Positions 8,287-17,372 of a DNA stretch of 64,000 bases are shown one piece after another; the stretch's first letter is position 1, and every line of letters begins with the position of its first letter. This stretch comes from Massilia eburnea (lineage in GTDB: Bacteria > Pseudomonadota > Gammaproteobacteria > Burkholderiales > Burkholderiaceae_D). Position numbers and translations under genes: made by a program. The DNA is taken from assembly GCF_009720745.1 (NCBI RefSeq), contig NZ_WNKX01000003.1:124001-188000 (forward strand), given 5' to 3'. The notes under the pieces were generated by a model. That model worked only from the letters and a program-made list of their open reading frames with translations, had not been told where the DNA came from and did no database searches.

Positions 8287-11200
8287 ATGCGGAGACAAAT
8301 CAAAAGAACCGCGCTGTCCATTGCGGTCGCACAAGCAGCCCTGATCGCGGGCGGGGTGGCGTATGCACAGAGCACCAGCCAGGCGCCAGGCAGCAATGGC
8401 GCTGCGCAGGAAAGCGACACTACGCCGAAGATCGTCGTCAGCGGCCAGCGCGCCGCCATGCAGTCGGCGCAGAAGATCAAGCAGTACGCGGACGACATCG
8501 TCGATGCCGTCGTGGCGGAAGAAGCGGGCAAGCTGCCCGACAAGTCGATCACCGAAGTGCTGCAGCGTGTGGTCGGCGTGACCATCGACCGCAACCGATC
8601 GCGCGGCGACCCGGAGCACTTTTCCGTGGAAGGGTCGGGCATTGCGATCCGCGGCCTGACCTGGGGTTCATCGACCCTGAACGGCCGCGAATCCTTTTCC
8701 GCAGGCTGGCCAGGCCGTGAGCTGAGCTGGGGCGACGTGCCGCCGGAGCTGATGTCCGCGGTGATCATCCACAAGAACCCTCCGGCCAACCTGATCGAGG
8801 GCGGTGTCAGCGGCCAGGTCGACCTGCGCACCGCGCTGCCTTTCGATTACAAGAACGAGAAGTTCGCTTTCTCGGCCAACGGCAACTACGACCAGCTGGG
8901 CAAAAAGAAGTCGCCCGGCGCCTCGGCCCTGTATTCGAAACGCTGGGACACCGGCAGCGGCCAGTTTGGCGCCCTGATCGACCTGTCCTTCAATCGCACC
9001 AATACCCACAACGACACGGTGCAGATGGATGCCTTCTATCCGCGCACCGATATCGTCGATGGCCAGACCGTCTGGGCGCCCAAGTCGGCGTCATGGCGCA
9101 CCAACAACGGCGAAACCAACCGCGCCGGCGTCTACGGCGCGCTGCAATGGAAAAATGAGAGCGTCGAATCGGCCCTCACCTATTTCCACTCGGGCTACAA
9201 GGAGCAAAGCGAAGAATACGCGCTGTACACCGGCGTGGAGAATCCGTACAAGTCCAAGCTTGTCAATCCGGTCTTCGATGCCAACGGCGTGCTGCAATCG
9301 GCTACCTACACCTACCCGTTCGGCGGGCTTGGCGCCAACAACTTCGCGGCCGGCGGCTTGAACTTCAATTCCAACACCGGTTTCGCCGACCGCCGTTCGC
9401 AGACACGCGAGATTGCATGGAATACCAAGTGGAAGATCAATGACCGCTGGTCGGTGCAGAATGACCTGCAATGGGTCCATTCGACCAACAAGAACTTCTC
9501 CACCAATATGGCGATGGTTACCTACGTGCCGAGCATGAACATCTCGACCAACGGTGCTCCGCCCGATATCAGCTTCGACCAGACCGCGCGCGACTTCCTC
9601 GCCAATCCGGGCAACTACTACCTGGATCACATGATGCCTAGCCTGAGCAAGGCGTCCGGCGACCTGTACGCCTGGAAGGTGGACGCCAAGGTGCGCTTCG
9701 ACCATCCGGTACTGCGCGACCTGAACTTCGGCATGCGCCTGACCGACCGCTCCGCCACCCACGTCAATGCCGGCGGCAGCGGCTGGTACAGCGTGGCCGA
9801 ACCGTGGAACGTCAAGACCACCAGCGTGCCTGGCCGCCTGCCCAACTCCACCGACATGCAAAGCTGGCAGAGCCGCGGCAGCTTCGGCTACCTGAGCGAT
9901 CCGCGTTACGCCGCCCTGGTGCCGAACCAGCTGTTCAACTTCACCAATTTCTTCAACGGCAAAACCACCTTGCCGCCGGCCCTGGTCATGCCGACCATGG
10001 CCTTCACCAGGAATTATCCAGGCGCCTACCAGCAGGCGACCCAGATCCTGCAGCTCGAATGCCAGGACGGCAACCAGCTCTATGGCACGAACAATGATTG
10101 CTCGACCGCCGGCAGCAACTGGAAGCCGCTGACCTACGACGGCGATCCGGCGAACACCGGCCGCCAGAAGGAACGCACCCAGGCCGGCTACGTTTCCGCG
10201 CGTTTCGGCTTTGACGAGTGGCGCTTCCCGGTAGAAGGCACTGCGGGCCTGCGCGTGGTGCGTACCAACACCACGGCCCAGGGCTACACCGTGTTCAAAC
10301 CGAACTACGGCACCAATCCCCAGCCGGAAGTGCCGCAGTTCGGCGTCATCGACGAACCGCTGCAAGCGAAGCACAACTACACCAACTACCTGCCTAGCCT
10401 GAACCTGAAGGCGGACCTGACCGACAAACTGCAGGCGCGCTTTGCCTTCGCCAAGGCGATGTACCGTCCTGGCTTCGGCGACCTGCGCGAGTACATCACC
10501 CTGAGCCAGACCGTCACCAACAATGACGACCGTACCGTGAAGAACATCACGTACACCGGCAAGGACGACGGTAACGCCAACCTGAAGCCTATCACTGCCA
10601 ACAGCTACGACTTGTCGCTCGAATGGTACCCGGGCAACGGCTCTTCGCTGACCCTGGGCCTGTTCCACAAGAAGGTTAAGGACATCATCCTGCCGTCCGC
10701 CTTCACCCGCAGCTACAAGTCCCTGGACGGCAATGACCAGAGCTTCCTGATCACCGCGCCGAACAACGCCGCCAACGGCAAGCTGAGTGGTGCGGAGATC
10801 TCCGGCCAGACCTACTTCGACCACGTGCCAGGCTTGCAGAACCTGCTGCCGGAATGGGCCAAGGGCTTCGGCATCTCGGGCAACTACACCTATATCCACA
10901 GCAAGCAGAACCTGGACCATCCGTTCGACCTGAAATACTGCCCTTCGGCCAGTGCCTTCAATAACAGCTCCCTGGCCCTGTACGGATGCGACACGAACGG
11001 CTTGCCGTTCACCGAGCTGCCGATCATGTACCTGTCCAGGAATGCCTACAACCTGGCCTTGCTGTATGACCGCGGCCCGCTGTCGGCGCGCCTGGCATAC
11101 AGCTGGCGCGGCCGCTTCCTGCAAGGCGTGACCGTCAACGGCACCCAGGGCACGGACGGCACCAGCGCCGATCCTGCCCGCGCAGGCATGACCGACGTGG

Positions 11201-11412
11201 GCTGGGGCCTGCCGACCTGGCAGGAAGCCATGGGCCAGCTCGATCTTGGCATCGACTACAAGCTGACCGATCGCTTCTCGGCCAGCTTCTCGGCGACCAA
11301 CCTGACCGACGTCGTGGTCAAACAAACGCAGCAACAGCATATCGGCGCCATGGGGCGCGCCTGGTTTGAGCCAGGCCGCAGCTATCGCGTCCAGCTGCGC
11401 TACGCCTTCTAA
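8287..11412 (+). CDS. TonB-dependent outer-membrane receptor, glycan type
   Basis: 1041 residues. Signal peptide to about residue 29 (ending VAYAQS), then a plug domain beginning IVVSGQRAAMQSAQKIKQYADDIVDAVVAEEAGKLPD, which is diagnostic of the large TonB-receptor group used for carbohydrates in Proteobacteria. The long beta-barrel ends in FEPGRSYRVQLRYAF with the usual C-terminal Phe. GGGAG-like purine run GAGGGAG precedes the ATG at 8287. It probably imports xyloglucan oligosaccharides cut at the surface by the GH74 enzymes. It lies directly after the Ig-like lipoprotein and directly before a strong terminator, so the pair forms a complete transcription unit. Confidence 0.9.
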   Translation: MRRQIKRTALSIAVAQAALIAGGVAYAQSTSQAPGSNGAAQESDTTPKIVVSGQRAAMQSAQKIKQYADDIVDAVVAEEAGKLPDKSITEVLQRVVGVTIDRNRSRGDPEHFSVEGSGIAIRGLTWGSSTLNGRESFSAGWPGRELSWGDVPPELMSAVIIHKNPPANLIEGGVSGQVDLRTALPFDYKNEKFAFSANGNYDQLGKKKSPGASALYSKRWDTGSGQFGALIDLSFNRTNTHNDTVQMDAFYPRTDIVDGQTVWAPKSASWRTNNGETNRAGVYGALQWKNESVESALTYFHSGYKEQSEEYALYTGVENPYKSKLVNPVFDANGVLQSATYTYPFGGLGANNFAAGGLNFNSNTGFADRRSQTREIAWNTKWKINDRWSVQNDLQWVHSTNKNFSTNMAMVTYVPSMNISTNGAPPDISFDQTARDFLANPGNYYLDHMMPSLSKASGDLYAWKVDAKVRFDHPVLRDLNFGMRLTDRSATHVNAGGSGWYSVAEPWNVKTTSVPGRLPNSTDMQSWQSRGSFGYLSDPRYAALVPNQLFNFTNFFNGKTTLPPALVMPTMAFTRNYPGAYQQATQILQLECQDGNQLYGTNNDCSTAGSNWKPLTYDGDPANTGRQKERTQAGYVSARFGFDEWRFPVEGTAGLRVVRTNTTAQGYTVFKPNYGTNPQPEVPQFGVIDEPLQAKHNYTNYLPSLNLKADLTDKLQARFAFAKAMYRPGFGDLREYITLSQTVTNNDDRTVKNITYTGKDDGNANLKPITANSYDLSLEWYPGNGSSLTLGLFHKKVKDIILPSAFTRSYKSLDGNDQSFLITAPNNAANGKLSGAEISGQTYFDHVPGLQNLLPEWAKGFGISGNYTYIHSKQNLDHPFDLKYCPSASAFNNSSLALYGCDTNGLPFTELPIMYLSRNAYNLALLYDRGPLSARLAYSWRGRFLQGVTVNGTQGTDGTSADPARAGMTDVGWGLPTWQEAMGQLDLGIDYKLTDRFSASFSATNLTDVVVKQTQQQHIGAMGRAWFEPGRSYRVQLRYAF

Positions 11413-11426
11413 AGCTTCCCGCCTCG

Positions 11427-11467
11427 CTCCCGCCGCATTCCTCCGGATTGCGGCGGGAGTTTTTTTT
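11427..11467 (+). terminator. Rho-independent terminator after the TonB receptor
   Basis: A perfect 10-base stem, CTCCCGCCGC at 11427-11436 with GCGGCGGGAG at 11450-11459, followed by eight T. It closes the lipoprotein/receptor unit. The T-run overlaps the stop of the convergent GH74 gene; on the minus strand no T-run follows, so it is one-directional. Confidence 0.93.
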
Positions 11468-13622
11468 ACGGCCTGCCCATCACGATACCGCGGCCTGCGG
11501 TGCTCATATACACCACCCCGAAGGTATTCATGTCGCCAACCAGGAACCGGCCATTGCCAACCCCGCCGTACTGGTGGCCATTGTCGTTGATACGCGTCCA
11601 GTTCGCGCCCGCATCGGTGGAACGGAACAGGCCGCGCACGCCGCCCACCGTGCCCCAGATGAAGACCGTCGGATAATTGGATCCGCTGGCAGCCTTGCCA
11701 AAGCCGACCGCAGCGCAGTAGCTGACGTTGGCCAGGTTGCTGAACTGCCAGCCCGAGCTGGTGGTACGCGCCAGGCCGCCGGCGTACAGCGGCACCCAGA
11801 TATCGCCTTCGCGCCCAGGCGCCGCACGGATCACATCCGAGCCCCACGTCGCCAGCGTATTGAACTTCCAGAACGAGGCGCCGGCGTCGGTGCTGATCAT
11901 GAAGCTGCCGTCGGACGGGCTGTACACATAGAATTTGCTGGCGTTGGCCGGATCGGCCACAGGACGCGCATTGTTCACGCCCAGCCCGCCCACGGCCGAC
12001 CAGCTTGCGCCCATATTCGTCGAGCGATAGGTGGTGGTGGAATTCTCCGGACTATGCAGCAGCGCAGCGCCGCTTGCCGACAAGGCCACCTGGCCCTTGC
12101 TGCCGTTCATCCCTACCTGATTCCAGTTCACGCCGCCATTCGCCGAGGTGTACATATTGGCGCCGACCCGCACCGCCATGCTGGTGTTGGCATCGGCCAC
12201 CGCCAGGCCGGTGGTAGTGCCCATGCGCGGGTCGTACATCGGATTGGTATAGGTGAAGGGGTTGTAATGCAGCAGGCCGTCGACGTCGCCCAGCGCCGAG
12301 AGCAGCGGGCCGCCGGGAATGCTGACTGCATTCAATGGCACCGTCTCCTCCAGCCCCTTGGTGTTGAAGGTCCAGGTGGTCGGCACGGCGTCGATATCGC
12401 TGGTCTTGAAAATGCCGTTGCCCGAGGTAACCCAGACCGTCTTGGTATTGAATGGGTCGAACGCCACCGTACCGGCCCAGTGGATCGAGCCGTTGCCGAT
12501 CCAGCTGATGCCACCGTCATTGCGGGCGAAGCCGCGCGCGATCACATCCGTCCAGCTGGCGCCGCCATTGCTCGTGATGTAGATGCGGTCGCCCCAGGTT
12601 CCACCTTGCGCGGCATACTGATTGGTCGTCGATGCCACCATGCGCTGGGAATTGTTAGGGTCGACGCTGATGCCGCTGAATGCACGCGTCACGCCGGCCG
12701 GGGTGATATTGGTCCAGGCCCCGCTTGCGATGGTGTATTTCCAGACCTGGCCGCTGTCCATCGGCTCGCTTCCCGACTGGTTGCCGTGAGGACCGGCGCC
12801 GTTGCCGTAGGTGACAATCAGGTTGCCTGCGCCGTCAAACGCGGCGCGCTGCGGCATCAGGCCCGAAGGCGCGCCCGACACGGCGGAAAACGATGCGCCT
12901 GCATTGTCGCTGCGGTAGAAGTTCGCGCCCACCGAGCCATAGCGCGACACGCCGACGAACAAGCGCTGCGCCACGCCGCCCGACACGCTGGACGGATCGG
13001 CCATCACCACGCTGATGCCGTTATCGTTCGGCGTGGTCGTCACGTTCAGCGAACTCACTTGCGACCAGGTCGAGCCGGAATTGGTGCTCTTGAACAGGCC
13101 ATTCCAGCGCGTGCCCACGTACAGGACGTTGCTGGAACCGGGATCGACCACCAGGCGTTCGCCATTCTGCCGGCCCATGCCATTGCCATGGGCCTTGAAC
13201 TGGCCGCTCACGTCGATAGTGGTGAACGTCGCCCCGTAGTCGGTGGAGCGCAGGATGGCGCTCTTGCCGCCGTTGAAGTAGCTGATGCCGACCAGCATAT
13301 AGATATTGCGCGCGCTTTTCGGGTCGATGGCGAGCGATTCGACGCCAAGATAGCCGGTCTGGTCGTCCGCCACCCAATCCAGCAGCGAGACCCAGCGGCC
13401 GTTGGCGTTATCCCAGCGGAAAGCGCCGCCCACGTCGGTGCGCGCGTACACAACGCCCGCTTCCGTCTTGCTTGGTATGACCGCCGAGACGAAGCCGCCG
13501 CCGCCGATGGCGACGGTGTCCCAGCTGTAGGCGGCGGCCGGCTGCTGCGCCGCCAATAACACCGCCCCGCAAGCCGCAGCCTGGACTGCCGCGCTCCGGA
13601 GCACTGATGTGATCCACTTCAT
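11466..13622 (-). CDS. GH74 endo-xyloglucanase (secreted)
   Basis: 718 residues with a signal peptide to about residue 31. The protein is a double seven-bladed propeller full of sialidase-like RSTDYGATF/KSTNSGSTW/SNGGASW repeats. VYARTDVGGAFRWD carries the first catalytic Asp (Asp63), and LGDVDGLLHY carries the second (Asp446). GH74 enzymes cut the beta-1,4-glucan backbone of xyloglucan. The GGGAG sequence upstream of the ATG at 13622 is a good ribosome site. It is separated by 166 bases from the regulator gene upstream and may have its own promoter there. It differs from the other GH74 (41550) in having a cleavable rather than a lipoprotein signal, suggesting one free and one anchored enzyme. 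Confidence 0.93.
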   Translation of the reverse strand: MKWITSVLRSAAVQAAACGAVLLAAQQPAAAYSWDTVAIGGGGFVSAVIPSKTEAGVVYARTDVGGAFRWDNANGRWVSLLDWVADDQTGYLGVESLAIDPKSARNIYMLVGISYFNGGKSAILRSTDYGATFTTIDVSGQFKAHGNGMGRQNGERLVVDPGSSNVLYVGTRWNGLFKSTNSGSTWSQVSSLNVTTTPNDNGISVVMADPSSVSGGVAQRLFVGVSRYGSVGANFYRSDNAGASFSAVSGAPSGLMPQRAAFDGAGNLIVTYGNGAGPHGNQSGSEPMDSGQVWKYTIASGAWTNITPAGVTRAFSGISVDPNNSQRMVASTTNQYAAQGGTWGDRIYITSNGGASWTDVIARGFARNDGGISWIGNGSIHWAGTVAFDPFNTKTVWVTSGNGIFKTSDIDAVPTTWTFNTKGLEETVPLNAVSIPGGPLLSALGDVDGLLHYNPFTYTNPMYDPRMGTTTGLAVADANTSMAVRVGANMYTSANGGVNWNQVGMNGSKGQVALSASGAALLHSPENSTTTYRSTNMGASWSAVGGLGVNNARPVADPANASKFYVYSPSDGSFMISTDAGASFWKFNTLATWGSDVIRAAPGREGDIWVPLYAGGLARTTSSGWQFSNLANVSYCAAVGFGKAASGSNYPTVFIWGTVGGVRGLFRSTDAGANWTRINDNGHQYGGVGNGRFLVGDMNTFGVVYMSTAGRGIVMGRP

Positions 13623-13705
13623 TTGATATGTCTCCCGTTGAAATAGATTGCATGTGGAATCAGGAAAAGCCCGAAGCCAGGCAGGCCGCAGGCCGGTATT
13701 CCCGT

Positions 13706-13721
13706 GCGCCTGATCAGGCGC
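13706..13721. repeat. Perfect 16-base palindrome upstream of GH74
   Basis: GCGCCTGATCAGGCGC lies 84 bases upstream of the GH74 start, between it and the FCD regulator genes. It has no T-run and sits in a promoter region, so a regulator-binding site is more likely than a terminator. A possible -10 (TATATG, minus strand, near 13740) lies just upstream. Confidence 0.4.
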
Positions 13722-13788
13722 CAGGAACGCTTAAAACATATAGGAAAGCGATGTGCCGCACGCCAGGCCAGGCGCGCTTTGAGTTAAA

Positions 13789-14718
13789 TCATTGCTGCGG
13801 TTGGCCGATTTCGTAATGCGCCGGTTCGCGGGTTTGGGCTGCCTGCAACAACGTGCTGCGGGCGGAGCCCAGGTGGACACGCATCCCCTCCATGGCTGCC
13901 GCCGTGTCGCGGCGCGCCAGGGCGTGCAGGATAGCGAGATGCTCGTGTACGGCGTGCTCGTTGCGCACCCTTTCCGTGCCTTTATCCCACTGGTAGTGGT
14001 AGTGGAATACCAGCGAGACGATATCGTAAAAGCCCTGGGCAAAACGATTATCCAGGCAGCCGATCAGGAAAGTATGGAAGTCGCGGTCCAGTGCCGGAAA
14101 GTCCTGGTGCCTGGCCGGCATGACGGCGCCGAGCTGCTCGTGCCTTGCAATCAACTGGTCAAGCGCTGCGTAAGCCGGATCGTCTGCCGCCAGCGCCGCA
14201 AATCGTTCTATGGCGGCCAGCTCGAACATCTGGCGCACTTCGGCCACTTCCATGGCAAAGGCACGGTCGAAAGCGCACAGGCGCCAGCCGCCCTGTGGCC
14301 TCTTGCGAATCAGGCCATAGCGGGAAAATCCGATCAGGAACTCGCGCACGCTGATCGTGCTGACGCCGGCCGCACGCGCCAGATGGGCCTCTGAAAATTC
14401 CGTTCCCGGCGGCCAGTCGCCCTGATAGATCAATTCCATGAGCACCTGCCGCACCCGCTCGGTACCGCTCTGCAAATCGGCGACATCGAAATAGTCGGCC
14501 TGCCTGGGCTTGCGCAGCAGGCGGCGTTCCTTCATGCCGCTGATCAGCCCGCGCTCGAAAAAATGGGCGATGGCGCTGCGAACCGCGCTGCGGCTCCCTT
14601 CCCCGAGGGCAGCCAGCCGGTGCTCGGTCGGCAGCGCTTCGCCAACCGCCACGCTGTCCATGATGTGGTCCAGCAGCAGGTTGACGCTGCGCCTGGAGAC
14701 GGTCGGGGCACGGGCCAT
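13789..14718 (-). CDS. GntR/FCD-family regulator with two winged-helix domains
   Basis: 309 residues. Residues about 10-65 (NLLLDHIMDS..EALPTEHRLAAL..SRSAVRSAIAHFFERGLI) look like a first, degenerate GntR winged helix. Residues about 88-150 (LMELIYQGDWPPGTEFSEAHLARAAGVSTISVREFL..YGLIRKRPQGGW) are a second, canonical one. The rest is an FCD ligand-binding domain with EVRQMFELAAIERFA and a metal-type DFHTFLIG plus HEHLAILHAL. FCD regulators usually bind sugar acids. It is the last gene of the fucose operon, eight bases after another FCD regulator, so the pathway probably senses its own intermediates. The doubled DNA-binding region is unusual for the family. Confidence 0.8.
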   Translation of the reverse strand: MARAPTVSRRSVNLLLDHIMDSVAVGEALPTEHRLAALGEGSRSAVRSAIAHFFERGLISGMKERRLLRKPRQADYFDVADLQSGTERVRQVLMELIYQGDWPPGTEFSEAHLARAAGVSTISVREFLIGFSRYGLIRKRPQGGWRLCAFDRAFAMEVAEVRQMFELAAIERFAALAADDPAYAALDQLIARHEQLGAVMPARHQDFPALDRDFHTFLIGCLDNRFAQGFYDIVSLVFHYHYQWDKGTERVRNEHAVHEHLAILHALARRDTAAAMEGMRVHLGSARSTLLQAAQTREPAHYEIGQPQQ

Positions 14719-14726
14719 GGCTCGGT

Positions 14727-15413
14727 TTAGCCTCCTGCAAGTGTACGGTGCACGCGCGCCAGGTGGCCGCGCATGGCCTGCCGGGCGCCGGCTTCATCGT
14801 GGGCGGCGACGGCGCTGAAAATGGCCCGGTGGTCGGCCAGCGTCGCTTCCCCCAATTCTTCGGTACGGTAATGCTGTTTGAGCCGGTGGGCCATGGCGCC
14901 GCGCTGGCTCCACAGGTATTCGACCACCGCCACCAGGGCTGAATTGCCCGCCGCATGGGCCAGGGCCAGGTGAAAGCTGCGGTCCGCCGCCTCATGGCTG
15001 GCCGGATTGTCGTAAGTGCGCTCCATCTCGATCATCGCGGCCAGGATCGCATCCAGGTCCGCATCGCTGGCATTGCGCGCCGCCTTCGCCGCAACCTCCG
15101 CTTCGATCATGCGCCGTGCGGCCAGGACCTCGAACGGACCGGGGCCTGTTTCCGGATCAGCCGGCGCCACCGCCCGGCGCCCGGTGATATATACGCCGGA
15201 TCCGCCGCGCACCTCGATCACGCCGCCGATCTCCAATGCGACAAGGGCTTCCCGCAGCGAAGCGCGGCTGACCCCAATCCTGGCGGCAAGTTCACGTTCA
15301 GCCGGCAGGCGCGCTCCTGTGCCGAGGCCCTGCTCCCGGATCAGGTGCAGGATGCGTTCTGCCACCACGCGGTACATGCGCGCCTCTGGCTTGGCAGTGT
15401 CGTTCGGCTCCAT
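14727..15413 (-). CDS. FadR/FCD-family GntR transcriptional regulator
   Basis: 228 residues. The winged helix (RVVAERILHLIREQGLGTGARLPAERELAARIGVSRASLREALVALEIGGVIEVRGGSGVYI) fills residues 14-75, followed by an FCD domain with EVLAARRMIEAEVAAKAA, AADRSFHLALA and DHRAIFSAV. The His/Asp pattern indicates metal-assisted binding of a small acid. AAAGGA precedes the ATG. Close relatives regulate hexuronate, galactonate and fucose catabolism. It sits ten bases after the lactonase gene, so it is expressed with the pathway it is likely to control; repressor action relieved by a pathway acid is the usual mode in the family. Confidence 0.85.
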   Translation of the reverse strand: MEPNDTAKPEARMYRVVAERILHLIREQGLGTGARLPAERELAARIGVSRASLREALVALEIGGVIEVRGGSGVYITGRRAVAPADPETGPGPFEVLAARRMIEAEVAAKAARNASDADLDAILAAMIEMERTYDNPASHEAADRSFHLALAHAAGNSALVAVVEYLWSQRGAMAHRLKQHYRTEELGEATLADHRAIFSAVAAHDEAGARQAMRGHLARVHRTLAGG

Positions 15414-15423
15414 GTAATTCCTT

Positions 15424-16254
15424 TCAGTCCATGCGATAGAAGCGCTGCGCGTTCAGGCCCAGCACGGCCTGCCGCTGCGTTTCGTCCAGGTGCGCCAACA
15501 ACTCGCCGGTGGCGTCGAACCAGGCGCCGTAGTCCGCCGCCAGGTTGAGCACCGGCCAGTCGCTGCCCCACAGCACGCGTTGCGGACCGAACAAGTCCAG
15601 GATATGGCGGGCAAAGGGACGCAACTGTTCCACTGTCCACCCTGGCCCAGCCTCGGTGACCATGCCCGATAATTTGCAGTACACCTGCGGCTGGTCAGCC
15701 AGGCGCGCCATGTCCTCCAGCCAGGCCATATCGGGGCCACGCTGCATGGCCGGTTTTGCCAGGTGATCGATCACGATGGGAAGCCGCGGATGGCTGCGCG
15801 CAAATTCCAGCAGTGCCGGCAAATGGCGCGGCAACACCAGGGCATCGAAGCAAAGGCCGTGGCGCTGCATGGCTGCGGCCGCAGGCGCCAGCGCCGGGTC
15901 GGCGATCCATTGATCGTCGTCCAGGTCCTGCAGCATGGGCCGCAGGCCGCGCAGCCTGGAGTGCGCAGCCAGCGCGGCTATCCGCTGAGGTGCATCGGCC
16001 GCTTTCAGGTCGGTCCAGCCCACCACCGCGCCGATAAAACTGTAGCGCTCGGACAGGTCCAGCATGAAGTGGGTGTCGGCTTCATTGGGCATCGATTGCA
16101 CCAGGACAGTGGCGGCCACGCCGTGCCGGTGCAGCAGTGCTCCCAGGTCCTCGGGATAGAAGTCGCGGTAGATGGGCGCGAGTTGCGGCGGCGGCCAGGC
16201 GCCGGCGCGGTCGGCCAGGCGCCAGAAATGCTGGTGGGCGTCAATGCGCTTCAC
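15424..16254 (-). CDS. Amidohydrolase-family lactonase, probably L-fucono-lactonase
   Basis: 276 residues of the COG3618 amidohydrolase group: IDAHQHFW at the N-terminus (metal-site HxH), PIVIDHLAKP (about 175), CKLSGMVTEAG and VLWGSDWPV with the catalytic Asp. These enzymes open sugar lactones, and L-fucono-1,5-lactonases have this layout; L-galactono-lactone is a plausible second substrate. The start is a GTG at 16254 that overlaps the stop of the preceding gene as GTGA, because the much longer frame upstream lacks homologous sequence and MDAHQ/IDAHQ is the normal start. It hydrolyses the product of the aldose dehydrogenase in the same operon. Confidence 0.82.
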   Translation of the reverse strand: MKRIDAHQHFWRLADRAGAWPPPQLAPIYRDFYPEDLGALLHRHGVAATVLVQSMPNEADTHFMLDLSERYSFIGAVVGWTDLKAADAPQRIAALAAHSRLRGLRPMLQDLDDDQWIADPALAPAAAAMQRHGLCFDALVLPRHLPALLEFARSHPRLPIVIDHLAKPAMQRGPDMAWLEDMARLADQPQVYCKLSGMVTEAGPGWTVEQLRPFARHILDLFGPQRVLWGSDWPVLNLAADYGAWFDATGELLAHLDETQRQAVLGLNAQRFYRMD

Positions 16255-17372
16255 GCCGCCACCTCGCGCCCGAAGGCCGCGCGCAGCCGCGTTTGCGGCA
16301 GGCGCAGCCCCAGCTCGGCCGCCAGCTCCAGTGCCGGCTGCAGGCGGCGGCGCTTCTTTTCCTCGTGGTTCTGCGCGATATCGGCCAGCCGGTGCTCGAG
16401 GAAAGGATTGCAGAAGCGGTCGCGGACTTGCGCCACGTATGCGCAGCTTTCCACCTCCTCGCCCAGGGCTGCGAACAGCGGCAGGACTTCTTCTGCCCAT
16501 ACCGCTTCCAGCTCCGCGCGCAGTGCAGGGTCGGCCATGGCTTCGCGCACCGTTTCGCCGGCCGGGCGCGCATCGCGCAGCCATCGTTCGGCCAGGAAGG
16601 TGTGCCCCAGGTTCAACATCAGCAGTTTGCGCCGCTCAAATGGCGCCAGGCGATCGGTCACCACGATGTGGGGATGCGTGCACGGCAATACCATGCCCGG
16701 CTGTGCCTCGATCGCCCACAATGCATACGGTTCGGCCACTGCGCCGGCCGGCTCGATCGCCTGCGACACGATGCGGTCCACCAGGGAGTTCACCCAGACG
16801 CAGGAACCCTCCAGCCATGCCAGGAAGGCGGCGTCCATCTTCCAGCTGCGCGCCAGTCCGCCCACCACTTCACGCAGGGCATCGCCGTTGTTGGCAAGCA
16901 GTTCGCACGGCATCAGCGTGATGCGCGCCGCTCCGCGCAGGAAACGCGCATGCAGCAATACCAGCAGCTTGGCGGGGAAGCTCTGCGGCGCCAGCCCGCT
17001 TTCCAGCATGTGCGCCCCGTCGGCGGAATCCAGTTCGTAGCCCCGGTCGCCCGTGTTGGAAACGATCACCTGCGCCGCGACCGCAGCTTCGACCACTGCG
17101 GGCCATTCCTGGCTGGCCTGCAAGGCATTGGCCACTGAAGCGACCTGCAGCTCGCGCTGGATCATCGCGCCGTCCTGCCAGCCGCGGATCACGACGGGAT
17201 AGGCGCCGCCTTGCCTAAAGGCTGCCACCCGGCGCGCGCTTGCGGCGCTGCCGGTCGTCTGCACCACCGTGACCCGCCCCAGCGCCTGGCCCTCTTCCAG
17301 CGCTTCGCTGATGAACAGGTCGACGTGCGCCTGCAGGAAGCGGCTGGTGCCGAATTGAAGGATGGGATGCAT
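16251..17372 (-). CDS. Mannitol dehydrogenase-family oxidoreductase (tagaturonate/fructuronate reductase-like)
   Basis: 373 residues. HPILQFGTSRFLQAHVDLFISEAL is the Rossmann-type N-terminus of the polyol-specific long-chain dehydrogenases; VSNTGDRGYE, MPCELLANNG, WVNSLVDRIV and MLNLGHTFLAERW are all characteristic of UxaB/UxuB-like enzymes. The short length favours tagaturonate reductase-like members over mannitol dehydrogenase. It would interconvert D-tagaturonate and D-altronate with NADH. The gene directly abuts the Zn-dehydrogenase (TAA then ATG) and overlaps the lactonase start by four bases, so the three are made together. Alternative: reductase for another hexulosonate. Confidence 0.78.
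   Translation of the reverse strand: MHPILQFGTSRFLQAHVDLFISEALEEGQALGRVTVVQTTGSAASARRVAAFRQGGAYPVVIRGWQDGAMIQRELQVASVANALQASQEWPAVVEAAVAAQVIVSNTGDRGYELDSADGAHMLESGLAPQSFPAKLLVLLHARFLRGAARITLMPCELLANNGDALREVVGGLARSWKMDAAFLAWLEGSCVWVNSLVDRIVSQAIEPAGAVAEPYALWAIEAQPGMVLPCTHPHIVVTDRLAPFERRKLLMLNLGHTFLAERWLRDARPAGETVREAMADPALRAELEAVWAEEVLPLFAALGEEVESCAYVAQVRDRFCNPFLEHRLADIAQNHEEKKRRRLQPALELAAELGLRLPQTRLRAAFGREVAA

Noticed and set aside
9091..11847. Open frame of 918 codons antisense to the TonB receptor
   Set aside because: It mirrors the codon pattern of the real receptor gene in high-GC DNA, runs through the terminator and into the GH74 gene, and its product is a compositionally biased Val/Gly/Ala chain without domain.
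11448..13559. Open frame of 703 codons antisense to GH74
   Set aside because: The true gene on the other strand has catalytic motifs and a signal peptide; this frame shows only Ala/Arg/His-rich low-complexity sequence.
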